A DNA stretch of 64,000 bases from Robertkochia aurantiaca. GTDB taxonomy: Bacteria; Bacteroidota; Bacteroidia; Flavobacteriales; Flavobacteriaceae. The notes under the pieces are model-generated. The model ran no database searches, was not told where the DNA came from, and saw only the letters and a program-made list of their open reading frames with translations. The stretch spans positions 310,001 through 374,000 of the forward strand of contig NZ_JAINZS010000002.1 in the NCBI RefSeq assembly GCF_020166495.1, written 5' to 3'. Each line of letters opens with the position of its first letter. Position 1 is the stretch's first letter. Below are positions 1-7,939 of this stretch, piece after piece. The translations under genes and the position numbers were made by a program.

Positions 1-951
1 CTTTAGTTTGTCGAGCATGCCTGATGAATCGGCATATTTCTTCAGGGTGGTGGTGAGTCCTCTTCTGAATCCGGAAAGGTGCGTACCTCCTTCGTGAGTA
101 TTGATATTGTTTACGTAAGAATGAAGGTTTTCATTAAAAGAAGTATTATAAACCATCGCCACTTCGACCGGGATATCGTTCTTCTCTCCTTCCATCGAGA
201 TAACATCTTCAATAAGAGGCTCCCTGTTCCCATCGAGGAAACGGATAAATTCCTTTAATCCTTCCTCAGAATGAAACTTTTCAAACACGAAGTTTCCTTC
301 ATCATCCTTATGTCTCATGTCGGTCAGGGTAATGGTAATTCCTTTATTAAGGAACGCCAGTTCACGCATACGACTCGCAAGGGTATCGTAATTATATTCA
401 AGGGTTTGTTTAAAGATATCAGGGTCAGGCTTGAAAGTCACCAGTGTACCACGCAGATCGGTCTCGCCTACGACCTTGACAGGATACTGCGTTTTTCCGC
501 GTTTGTATTCCTGCTCGTAGATCTTGTTGTCGCGGTATACCGTGGCTTTAAGGCTTTCAGAAAGGGCATTCACACAGGATACACCTACCCCGTGCAATCC
601 TCCTGACACCTTATAGGAATCCTTATCGAATTTACCTCCGGCACCGATCTTGGTCATAACCACTTCAAGGGCTGAGATACCTTCCTTTTTATGAATATCA
701 ACAGGTATACCCCTACCGTTATCTTCGACCGTGATGGAATTATCCTCATTGATGACTACCCTAATGGTATCACAATGCCCGGCCAGTGCTTCATCGATGG
801 AGTTATCGACCACCTCATATACCAGATGGTGCAATCCTCTGGTTCCTACATCACCAATATACATGGAAGGACGCATACGTACGTGCTCCATTCCTTCCAG
901 TGCCTGAATACTGTCGGCCGAATATTGTTTTTTATTAAGATCTTCGCTCAT
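1..951 (-). CDS. gyrB: DNA gyrase subunit B (N-terminal 317 residues; C-terminus off the left edge)
   Basis: The minus strand reads open from an ATG at 951 to the window edge, starting MSEDLNKKQYSADSIQALEG. It is the ATPase subunit of the type II topoisomerase that puts negative supercoils into DNA. The GHKL ATP-binding domain is clear: VYEVVDNSIDEAL carries the catalytic Glu (E46) and the Mg-binding Asn (N50), followed by DNGRGIP and the GGLHGVGVSCVNALS loop. The start of the transducer domain (residues ~220 on) is also present. The TOPRIM and tail regions lie outside the window. It has its own TAnnTTTG promoter element upstream and is separated from asnB by a terminator-like hairpin. Several gyrB and parE proteins look alike at this end; the MSED..KKQYSADSIQALEGMEHVRMRPSMYIG opening fits GyrB. 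Confidence 0.96.
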   Translation of the reverse strand, partial: MSEDLNKKQYSADSIQALEGMEHVRMRPSMYIGDVGTRGLHHLVYEVVDNSIDEALAGHCDTIRVVINEDNSITVEDNGRGIPVDIHKKEGISALEVVMTKIGAGGKFDKDSYKVSGGLHGVGVSCVNALSESLKATVYRDNKIYEQEYKRGKTQYPVKVVGETDLRGTLVTFKPDPDIFKQTLEYNYDTLASRMRELAFLNKGITITLTDMRHKDDEGNFVFEKFHSEEGLKEFIRFLDGNREPLIEDVISMEGEKNDIPVEVAMVYNTSFNENLHSYVNNINTHEGGTHLSGFRRGLTTTLKKYADSSGMLDKLK

Positions 952-987
952 AAATTGTTAGGTTAATAGATCATGTATGCAAACAGA

Positions 988-995
988 CAAATATA
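988..995 (-). promoter_or_regulatory. Candidate -7 element of gyrB promoter
   Basis: On the minus strand this reads TATATTTG, an exact match to the Bacteroidota -7 consensus TAnnTTTG, 37 bases before the gyrB ATG. No clear TTG -33 box is seen at the usual 17-23 base spacing, so only the -7 half is supported. Confidence 0.5.
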
Positions 996-1010
996 AGAAA
1001 AGACCAATAA

Positions 1011-1033
1011 AAAGAGGGCATAAAGCCCCCTTT
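1011..1033 (-). terminator. Rho-independent terminator of asnB
   Basis: The minus strand forms AAAGGGGGC-TTTAT-GCCCTCTTT (9 bp stem with one G-U pair, 5-base loop) running into more T. It lies between the asnB stop and the gyrB promoter, as expected for ending asnB transcripts. Confidence 0.65.
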
Positions 1034-1119
1034 AACACCTCAAGTTATCAACAGTAATTGTGGAAAAACACAACTGTTGCTGATCTCGTGCTTCGCCTTA
1101 TCTGTAAAGGCTTCAGAAG

Positions 1120-2790
1120 TTATTTAACATAGGCCTCGGTATGCACTTTAGCCACGGCTCTTCCCGAAGGGTCGTTCATGTTTTTGAACGCCTCATCCCA
1201 CTCCAGTGCGACAGGGGTGCTGCAGGCCACGGAAGGCACTGAGGGAACGCTCAGCGCAGCAGCATCTGAGGGGAAGTGTTCGGCAAAGATTGTACGGTAA
1301 TAATACTCTTCTTTCGAGGATGGTGTCTGAATGGGAAAACGAAAACGGGCGTTGGCCATTTGCTCATCGCTGACCTTTTCTTCCACCATCTCCTTCAGGG
1401 TATCGATCCAGCTGTATCCGACCCCGTCAGAGAATTGTTCTTTTTGTCTCCAGGCAACGCTTTCCGGTAAATACGACTCAAAAGCCTTCCTGATCACCCA
1501 TTTCTCCATACGCTCTCCGTTGATCATTTTATCTTCCGGGTTGATGCGCATGGCAACATCCATAAATTCTTTGTCAAGAAAGGGCACCCTACCCTCTACT
1601 CCCCATGCTGCCAGGGATTTGTTGGCCCGCAGACAGTCATACTGATGCAGCTTATCCAGTTTTCTAACGGTCTCTTCGTGAAAATCTTTTGCACTGGGCG
1701 CTTTATGGAAATACAGGTAACCCCCAAATACTTCGTCAGCTCCTTCACCCGAAAGCACCATTTTGATCCCCATAGAGCGTATCACACGCGCCATCAGGTA
1801 CATGGGAGTGGAAGCTCTCACTGTAGTCACATCATAGGTTTCCAGGTGGTAGATCACATCCCTGAGCGCATCCAGTCCTTCCTGTATGGTAAACTTGATC
1901 TCATGATGAACCGTACCGATATGATCGGCTACCTTTTGAGCAGCCGCCAGATCGGGCGATCCTTCAAGGCCTATTGAAAACGAATGCAGTCTCGGCCACC
2001 AGGCTTCGTCGGTATCACCCGATTCGATACGTTTTTCTGCATATCGTTTGGCTATAGCCGAAGTGATCGAAGAATCCAGTCCGCCACTCAGTAAAACCCC
2101 ATAAGGCACATCAGACATCAGTTGGCGATGTACCGCATCTTCCAGAGCTTTTTTCAGGGTTTCGATCTCGGTCTTATTTTCTTTCACGGCTTCATAATCA
2201 GACCAATCGCGCTGATACCACCTTACAGGCTTCTCATCAGAACTGCTCAGGTAATGTCCCGGAGGAAAAAGTTCTATGTGAGTACAGACGCCTTCCAGCG
2301 CCTTCAGCTCTGAGGCCACATAAAATGTTCCGAAGGGGTCCCACCCCATATAAAGCGGAATAATACCCATATGATCACGGGCGATCAGGTAGGTATCGGT
2401 AAGGCTATCGTATATGGCAAAGCCGAAAATTCCGTTAAGTTCATCGAGAAAGGCGGCACCTTTCTCACGGAAAAGGGCCAGGATCACCTCACAATCAGAT
2501 CCGGTCTGAAAATCATATGACTCTGAAAGCCTGGAGCGCAGTTCACGGTGGTTGTATATTTCACCGTTCGCTGCCAGAATATACCGCCGGTCAGCACTTA
2601 TAATAGGCTGCTTTCCCGAAGCCGGATCAACAATGGCCAGTCGCTCATGCGCCAGTACAGCTTTTCCGCTTGAGAAGACACCACTCCAGTCGGGACCCCT
2701 GTGACGTATCTTCTTAGACATATTCAAAACCTGCGAACGTATTTCGGTTGCGTCTTGCTTTAATTCGAATGCACATACAATTCCACACAT
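1120..2790 (-). CDS. asnB: Asparagine synthase B (glutamine-hydrolysing)
   Basis: Makes asparagine from aspartate, ATP and glutamine in the cytoplasm. At 556 residues it matches the class B enzyme (about 554 in E. coli). The N-terminal class II glutaminase domain starts MCGIVCAF with Cys2 as nucleophile. It keeps R50, the NGEIYNH loop near N75 and GSD at 97-99 for glutamine binding. The synthetase domain has the PP-loop SGGLDSS at 235-241 and a later SGEGADEVFGGY motif. The last ~45 residues (VPSVPSVACSTPVALEWDEAF) resemble the usual class B tail. It appears monocistronic, with a terminator downstream and an AT-rich 257 bp region shared with the divergent DUF2911 gene upstream. Confidence 0.97.
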   Translation of the reverse strand: MCGIVCAFELKQDATEIRSQVLNMSKKIRHRGPDWSGVFSSGKAVLAHERLAIVDPASGKQPIISADRRYILAANGEIYNHRELRSRLSESYDFQTGSDCEVILALFREKGAAFLDELNGIFGFAIYDSLTDTYLIARDHMGIIPLYMGWDPFGTFYVASELKALEGVCTHIELFPPGHYLSSSDEKPVRWYQRDWSDYEAVKENKTEIETLKKALEDAVHRQLMSDVPYGVLLSGGLDSSITSAIAKRYAEKRIESGDTDEAWWPRLHSFSIGLEGSPDLAAAQKVADHIGTVHHEIKFTIQEGLDALRDVIYHLETYDVTTVRASTPMYLMARVIRSMGIKMVLSGEGADEVFGGYLYFHKAPSAKDFHEETVRKLDKLHQYDCLRANKSLAAWGVEGRVPFLDKEFMDVAMRINPEDKMINGERMEKWVIRKAFESYLPESVAWRQKEQFSDGVGYSWIDTLKEMVEEKVSDEQMANARFRFPIQTPSSKEEYYYRTIFAEHFPSDAAALSVPSVPSVACSTPVALEWDEAFKNMNDPSGRAVAKVHTEAYVK

Positions 2791-3047
2791 AACTCTTTGT
2801 TTAATTTAAAATCAAAAATGGAGTTTAATATTTTTAATTAAAACCATAATTCACAATTAAATTACTATTTATAACTTAATATAAGTATTAAGCAACATTT
2901 TTAAACCAGTTAAAGATTTTTGTTTGCTGAATTTCATCAGAATGTAAGTTCCCGGAAAATTGTAAGGGTTTAGTGAAAGTTTAACATCCCTTTGTCGTAC
3001 ATAATTCGTAGTTTTAATAGAACATTTATAAAAAAATTACACTCATT

Positions 3048-3596
3048 ATGATCAAACAATCAATCACTATGCTGGTATTAGGGGTAGCCCTGGCCTTCAC
3101 TTCTAATGCTAATGCTCAGGAATTCAGCGGACTGGATAAAAGTCCTGCAGATATAGCTATATTTCGGGTGGAACGCGATGCCCCTCCAATGGTTAAAGTG
3201 ATCTACGGCCGACCCATGCTGAAAGGAAGAGTGGTAGGAGAAGAACTGGCCACTTTCGGAAAAGTATGGAGAACCGGTGCCAACGAAGCTACCGAGATCA
3301 AATTCTACGAAGATGTATTGCTGGGTGGAAGTGAGATCCCTGCCGGAACCTATAGCCTGTTCACTATACCCGGGAAGGATCAGTGGACGGTCATCATCAA
3401 TGCTGACACCGATATATGGGGAGCGTATAATTACGATCCGGCAAAAGACGTGGCACGTATCGATGTACCGGCCAAACAGGGAGAAAATTCACTTGAAGCA
3501 TTTTCCATCACTTTTGAACCCACCGATGAAGGAGCCAATATGCTCATGGGTTGGGATAAGCTTCGGGTCGCAGTTCCTATCAAACCTGCTCAATAG
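3048..3596 (+). CDS. Secreted DUF2911 family protein
   Basis: 182 residues with a clear signal peptide (hydrophobic core TMLVLGVALAFTS, cleavage near ANAQ-E). The rest matches DUF2911, a family common in Bacteroidota envelopes: RPMLKGR, FGKVWRTGANEATEI, AGTYSLFTIPG and a WGAYNYDPAKDVARI segment. Function is not established for the family; location should be periplasmic. It is a single gene: divergent from asnB, followed by its own strong terminator and an octamer repeat array. The start is the only ATG ahead of the signal peptide. Confidence 0.9.
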   Translation: MIKQSITMLVLGVALAFTSNANAQEFSGLDKSPADIAIFRVERDAPPMVKVIYGRPMLKGRVVGEELATFGKVWRTGANEATEIKFYEDVLLGGSEIPAGTYSLFTIPGKDQWTVIINADTDIWGAYNYDPAKDVARIDVPAKQGENSLEAFSITFEPTDEGANMLMGWDKLRVAVPIKPAQ

Positions 3597-3617
3597 TTTT
3601 ATAGTCAACAGAACAAT

Positions 3618-3648
3618 AAAAAAGCTGCCTGAAAGGGCAGCTTTTTTT
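3618..3648 (+). terminator. Rho-independent terminator of the DUF2911 gene
   Basis: AAAGCTGCC-tgaaag-GGCAGCTTTTTTT: a GC-rich stem flanked by A-run and T-run, 20 bases after the stop codon. The T-run passes directly into an 8 bp tandem array. Confidence 0.9.
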
Positions 3649-3704
3649 GTTATGGGGTTATGAGGGTATGAAGTTATGGGGTGATGGGGTGATGGGGTGA
3701 TGGG
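3649..3704. repeat. Octamer tandem array (GTTATGGG type), 7 copies
   Basis: Seven adjoining 8 bp units: GTTATGGG, GTTATGAG, GGTATGAA, GTTATGGG, then GTGATGGG three times. It begins at the end of the terminator T-run. The same family recurs at 14622, 15970, 59724 and 61313. The 3705-4037 interval holds only further short repeats and no credible gene. Confidence 0.9.
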
Positions 3705-3891
3705 TTAGTGCATAGGTTAGGAAGGAATGTGGGGAATTACCCCCTTTCTGAGAAGAGGGTAACACGGCATTCTTACTATCGATATATTTCCCTGCGAGCT
3801 AAAACGTCTCAGGGGAAGGTGGCCGGCTCCCTGGTCTAAGGGGATTATCCATTTAAACCGAAGTTGAAAAGGCAATAGCACTTCACTACTT

Positions 3892-3924
3892 CGCTCCTTT
3901 GCTCCTTTGCTCCTTTGCTCCTTA
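3892..3924. repeat. Octamer tandem array (TTTGCTCC), about 4 copies
   Basis: GCTCCTTT repeated with an exact 8 bp period in the intergenic stretch behind the amidohydrolase gene. No coding sense is seen on either strand; an open frame here reads only low-complexity peptide. Confidence 0.85.
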
Positions 3925-4003
3925 ACAAATAAAAGCATCTTGTAACAAGCCTGGCTGAAAAATAGTAACGAGCTGTGGAGGCAGTGGCAGTTCCTTCCCA
4001 CCT

Positions 4004-4043
4004 ACCTGTTTACCTATTTACCCACTTACCTATTTACCTACTT
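4004..4043. repeat. Octamer tandem array (ACCTATTT), 5 copies
   Basis: Units ACCTGTTT, ACCTATTT, ACCCACTT, ACCTATTT, ACCTACTT with an 8 bp period. The last copy covers the TAG stop codon of the minus-strand amidohydrolase gene (4038-4040), so the array has reached the coding end. Confidence 0.85.
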
Positions 4044-5660
4044 AACAGCCTTCCCCCCGACAAAGGTATTCAACACCTGTGTTTGCGGGATATCTTCCTC
4101 GGGCACCTCCATGATATCGCGGTCAAGAATTACGAAATCTGCCATTTTACCGGGTTCGATGCTTCCTTTCTCTTCTTCCTCGAAATTTGAATAGGCTGCC
4201 CAGATGGTCATTCCCTTGAGGGTTTCTTCCCTGCTCAAGGCATCCTTCATCTGAAATCCGCTTTCCGGATATCCTTTCAGGTCTTTTCGTGCCACAGCTG
4301 CATAAAAGGTAAGAAACGGACTCACCTGTTCTACCGGGAAGTCGGTACCCAAAGCCAGTATTCCGGCCTCTTCCAGCAGCTTCTTATAGGCATATGCACC
4401 TTTGATACGCTCTTCCCCCACCCGGTCTTCGGCCCAGTACATATCACTGGTCGCATGGGTAGGCTGGACACTTGGAATAATGTTACGGGAGAAATAATCG
4501 AAATCTTCCATCGAAAGGATCTGAGCGTGTTCGATCTTCCATCGTCTGTCTTTCATTCCTACCAAAGCTTTTTCGTAGGCGCGAAGCACCACGATATTCG
4601 CCGAATCTCCAATGGCATGGGTATTCATCTGGAAATCTGTTTGTACCAGACGCCGGGCCAGGTTGTAAATCGAATCTACCGGAGTCACCATCGCCCCGAA
4701 ATGTCCGTCTTTATCGCTATAGGGTGCACGCATGGCGGCCCCTCTCGAGCCCAGAGCTCCGTCACCATATACTTTAACAGACCTGACGTTGAGACCCGGA
4801 GTTTTTATAACACCCTTATCCAGATAATGATCAAGGTTGTCGGGAGTATTACTGATCATGGCGTAAACACGAATATTGAGTTCCCCGGCTTGCTGCAGAC
4901 TGTCGATCAGCTCGATCACCTCACGATCCAAACCTGCATCATTCACAGTGGTAAGGCCGTGATCGAAACAAATACGCTCTGCATCTTTCAAAGCCTGTAT
5001 TTTAGTATTCAGGGAATATTCAGGAATAATGGCATCCACCAGGCCCATGGGGTTATCTACCAGGACTCCGGTAACCCTGCCGTTCTCAATCACGACCTCC
5101 CCTCCACTTACTCGGGTTTCTGCATCTATTCCCGCCATCTCAAGCACCTTTCCGTTTACAAGATAGGCATGGCCATCAACCCTTTCTAAAATGACAGGGA
5201 TATCAGGAAACATCTCATCAAGAGGTGCTCTGTCGGGAAAAGCCTTTTCTTCCCAGTCGTTCTGATCCCATCCACGTCCAAGTATGAAATCGCTCCCCTT
5301 TTCTTCATGAAATCGCTGTACGCGCTCAATGACTTCTTCGTAACTGCCTGTTCCAACAAGGTCAACCCGCTGCTGGTTTAAACCCAGGCCGTAGAAATGA
5401 CAATGAGCATCGATCAATCCGGGCAATATGGTACGACCACCGGCGTCGATAAGCGAATCTGACTCAAATGAATTCTTAATGGCTTCTTCATCCCCCACAG
5501 CCAGGAATCTACCGTCTTTCACGGCAAAAGCCGTAGCTTTGCCCGAGAGGGAATCAACCGTATATACATTGGCATTGACAACAACAAGATCGGCCTGTTC
5601 CTTTTGGGCACAAGACACCGTAAGCACAGCAGCACACAGGCCAATAAACAGCTTTTTCAT
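4038..5660 (-). CDS. Amidohydrolase lipoprotein (YtcJ / amidohydrolase_3 family)
   Basis: A 540-residue metal-dependent hydrolase of the COG1574 (YtcJ-like) type, predicted to cleave amide or related bonds; substrate unknown. A type II signal with lipobox LTVSC puts the acylated Cys at residue 17, so it should be anchored in the envelope. The composite N-terminal beta domain (DLVVVNANVYTVD) leads into GLIDAHCHFYG, with metal ligands H86 and H88. Further conserved segments are LGRGWDQNDW, HAIGDSAN, KIEHAQI and LALGTDFPVE near the C-terminus. It is divergent from the FUSC gene and has a TAnnTTTG element upstream. The 3' end runs into a tandem repeat. Confidence 0.92.
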   Translation of the reverse strand: MKKLFIGLCAAVLTVSCAQKEQADLVVVNANVYTVDSLSGKATAFAVKDGRFLAVGDEEAIKNSFESDSLIDAGGRTILPGLIDAHCHFYGLGLNQQRVDLVGTGSYEEVIERVQRFHEEKGSDFILGRGWDQNDWEEKAFPDRAPLDEMFPDIPVILERVDGHAYLVNGKVLEMAGIDAETRVSGGEVVIENGRVTGVLVDNPMGLVDAIIPEYSLNTKIQALKDAERICFDHGLTTVNDAGLDREVIELIDSLQQAGELNIRVYAMISNTPDNLDHYLDKGVIKTPGLNVRSVKVYGDGALGSRGAAMRAPYSDKDGHFGAMVTPVDSIYNLARRLVQTDFQMNTHAIGDSANIVVLRAYEKALVGMKDRRWKIEHAQILSMEDFDYFSRNIIPSVQPTHATSDMYWAEDRVGEERIKGAYAYKKLLEEAGILALGTDFPVEQVSPFLTFYAAVARKDLKGYPESGFQMKDALSREETLKGMTIWAAYSNFEEEEKGSIEPGKMADFVILDRDIMEVPEEDIPQTQVLNTFVGGKAVK

Positions 5661-5683
5661 AAGTGATTAGTTTAGTTGATTAA

Positions 5684-5691
5684 CAAAAATA
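5684..5691 (-). promoter_or_regulatory. Candidate -7 element of the amidohydrolase gene
   Basis: Minus strand TATTTTTG, an exact TAnnTTTG match, 23 bases before the ATG at 5660. The expected -33 TTG is not evident in the AT-rich sequence upstream. Confidence 0.45.
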
Positions 5692-5740
5692 GGTTTAAAA
5701 TTTTAAAAAATGAGGAAGGGTTTCCACAGCCCCATCCTCT

Positions 5741-7936
5741 TTGATCATTCGTAAATTGAAAAAAATCGGCGAGGTATTAAGAAGCTATAATTTCAGCAGA
5801 GGACTGCTTATCAGCAGTGCAGCCTTTGTTCCCGTCATGGTGGCTTACCTTACAGACACTATCAGTTACGGCAGCAGCTTTGCTTTAGGAGTTCTGATCA
5901 CCGCACTGAGCGACATCCCCGGAACCGGTAAATACGCTAACCGGGGTATCCTGGCGGCTCTTATCCTCGGAATCTTTAATTACCTGATCATTCAATTCAC
6001 CAGGGATACCCTATTCGTGGTACCCGTTTTGGGTATTCTGGTCTTTAGTACAGCCATGATCTCCGTATACGGGTTCAGAGCTTCGCTGATCGCCTTTGCA
6101 GGTCTGGGAGCCCTGAGCGTTGCCTTCGCCGGGGCGGCTACCTCAACCCCCCCTCTACTGGCTGCTGCTCTGATATTTTCGGGAGGTGCCTGGTATTTCC
6201 TGCTTAGCCTGATATTCAGAAATCTTGGCAACCGAAAATACATCAGGGAACAATTCAGCAAATGCTTTCTTTATACTGCCGATTATCTTGAGCAAAGAAA
6301 GACCCTGCTTGAAAAAGGATTCGACGGTGAGCTATATAACGAACTGTTGGAGAAGCAAAACGATATTTTCGATCTGCATGAAGTGTTGCGCAATCAAATC
6401 ATCAACAAACGATTGCGATCGGGTAAAGACACTCTGGCTTCAAGGAGACTGCTTTTACTGATAGAATTCATCGACCTGATGGAACTCTCAGTAGCCAACA
6501 CCCTGAGAATCGAGCAAAACCAGAAAATACATCCTGACCTGGCCATACTGAAAGAGGAACTCACCCAAACGATCGGGGTCTTTAGCAAGACTATGAGAAA
6601 TCTAAGCAGTCTGGAAATCGATTCCCTTTCTGCCCGGGAGATTGCAGGGGCACTTTCTGCTCCACGTGATCGAATTGTATCCCTCAGCAAAGTCACACTG
6701 AATGAGAAAGACAGGAACGACCTGCTGAGCCTTAGCAACCTGCTTGATTATCTGGAAAAACTGAGCCAGGTGATCGCCAATATGGAGCGCATTATTAAAG
6801 GCACTTTCAACCCGGATATAAAGAAACTGAACAAGATCGAACCACAACAATTCCTTAATGAACGATCGTACGGGTTTCAGGAACTATGGAGTCAACTCTC
6901 TTTTGATTCACCGATCTTCAGGCATGCATTGCGATTATCGATAACGATCATGGTTGCATACCTGCTATGCAATTACTTTTCAGTACCTCAATTCTATTGG
7001 GTTTTTATCACCATCATCGTAATTCTACGTCCGGGTTATGCGCTGACAAAGCAAAGATCCAGACAGCGTACAGTTGGCACGCTTATCGGGCTTTTTGCAG
7101 CAGGTGTGGTCCTGATGACAAAGCCTCCCGTTGCTGTTATAGCCGTATTAACCTACCTGTCATTTGCGTTGGCTTTTACCTTCACCCAGGAAAATTATAA
7201 GATCTCTTCGGCCTATATCACCCTCTCGATAGTTTTTCTTTACACTTTGCTGATCCCGGAACCTTTCAAGGTGGTGGAACTTCGTTTGATCGATAGCCTT
7301 ATCGGGATCGCCATGGCCGTGACGGCAAGCTATTTATTGTTCCCCATATGGGAAAAAGACCATATCGACAACCTCATTAAAAGCAGCATCAGGGCCAATC
7401 TGGACTATCTGAATGAGGTTCATCGCATCTACCGGGAAAACACCGGTACCGACACCAGGTACAAGCTGGCAAGAAAAAAAGCCTTTATAGAGATCTCCAG
7501 GCTGCACTCAGGGTTTCAGCGCATGACGCAGGAGCCTGAAAACAGGCAGACTAAGCTTACCGAATTATTCGAAATAGTAGCGATTAACCAAACCACCCTC
7601 TCCTCTGCCGCAAGCCTGGGAACATATTTTCAGATGTCAAAGGGAGTAGCAGCTCCGGTATTAATGGATGTAGGCATGAATGCCCTGAATGAGGCGCTTG
7701 CATGCGCTTCAGCCTTTACCGATTATGAATCAATACCTCTAAGCGCAGAAACGGAAATAAAGGAAGCCCGAGAATATCTCAGGAACTATAAAGCTAAAAT
7801 GAGTAATACAACAGAATTCCCTGGCGAGAAGCCCCTGGCTTATCAAAAAGATCTGAGACTGCTAACCAACCAGCTGGATTGGCTGCTGTCGCAATCTTCC
7901 CGATTATTAAAAACCATCAACACTTACAAAAAGTAA
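5741..7936 (+). CDS. FUSC family inner-membrane transporter (YccS/YhfK-like)
   Basis: 731 residues with the two-block architecture of the FUSC/aromatic-acid exporter superfamily. Hydrophobic helices span roughly residues 20-160, then a soluble region to ~390. A second membrane block (~390-540) carries the hallmark FYWVFITIIVILRPGYALT and TVGTLIGLFAAG, and a cytoplasmic tail follows. YccS-type proteins are thought to export organic acids or similar solutes; the substrate here is unknown. Translation must start at the TTG at 5741: the frame is closed by TGA at 5711, no ATG lies between, and the next Met falls inside the first membrane helix. It converges on the barrel gene at 7940 with a 3 bp gap. 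Confidence 0.9.
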   Translation: MIIRKLKKIGEVLRSYNFSRGLLISSAAFVPVMVAYLTDTISYGSSFALGVLITALSDIPGTGKYANRGILAALILGIFNYLIIQFTRDTLFVVPVLGILVFSTAMISVYGFRASLIAFAGLGALSVAFAGAATSTPPLLAAALIFSGGAWYFLLSLIFRNLGNRKYIREQFSKCFLYTADYLEQRKTLLEKGFDGELYNELLEKQNDIFDLHEVLRNQIINKRLRSGKDTLASRRLLLLIEFIDLMELSVANTLRIEQNQKIHPDLAILKEELTQTIGVFSKTMRNLSSLEIDSLSAREIAGALSAPRDRIVSLSKVTLNEKDRNDLLSLSNLLDYLEKLSQVIANMERIIKGTFNPDIKKLNKIEPQQFLNERSYGFQELWSQLSFDSPIFRHALRLSITIMVAYLLCNYFSVPQFYWVFITIIVILRPGYALTKQRSRQRTVGTLIGLFAAGVVLMTKPPVAVIAVLTYLSFALAFTFTQENYKISSAYITLSIVFLYTLLIPEPFKVVELRLIDSLIGIAMAVTASYLLFPIWEKDHIDNLIKSSIRANLDYLNEVHRIYRENTGTDTRYKLARKKAFIEISRLHSGFQRMTQEPENRQTKLTELFEIVAINQTTLSSAASLGTYFQMSKGVAAPVLMDVGMNALNEALACASAFTDYESIPLSAETEIKEAREYLRNYKAKMSNTTEFPGEKPLAYQKDLRLLTNQLDWLLSQSSRLLKTINTYKK

Positions 7937-7939
7937 TCT

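Noticed and set aside
3717-4001. 94-residue minus-strand frame
   Set aside because: It contains the translated TTTGCTCC repeat, has no domain resemblance and no promoter.
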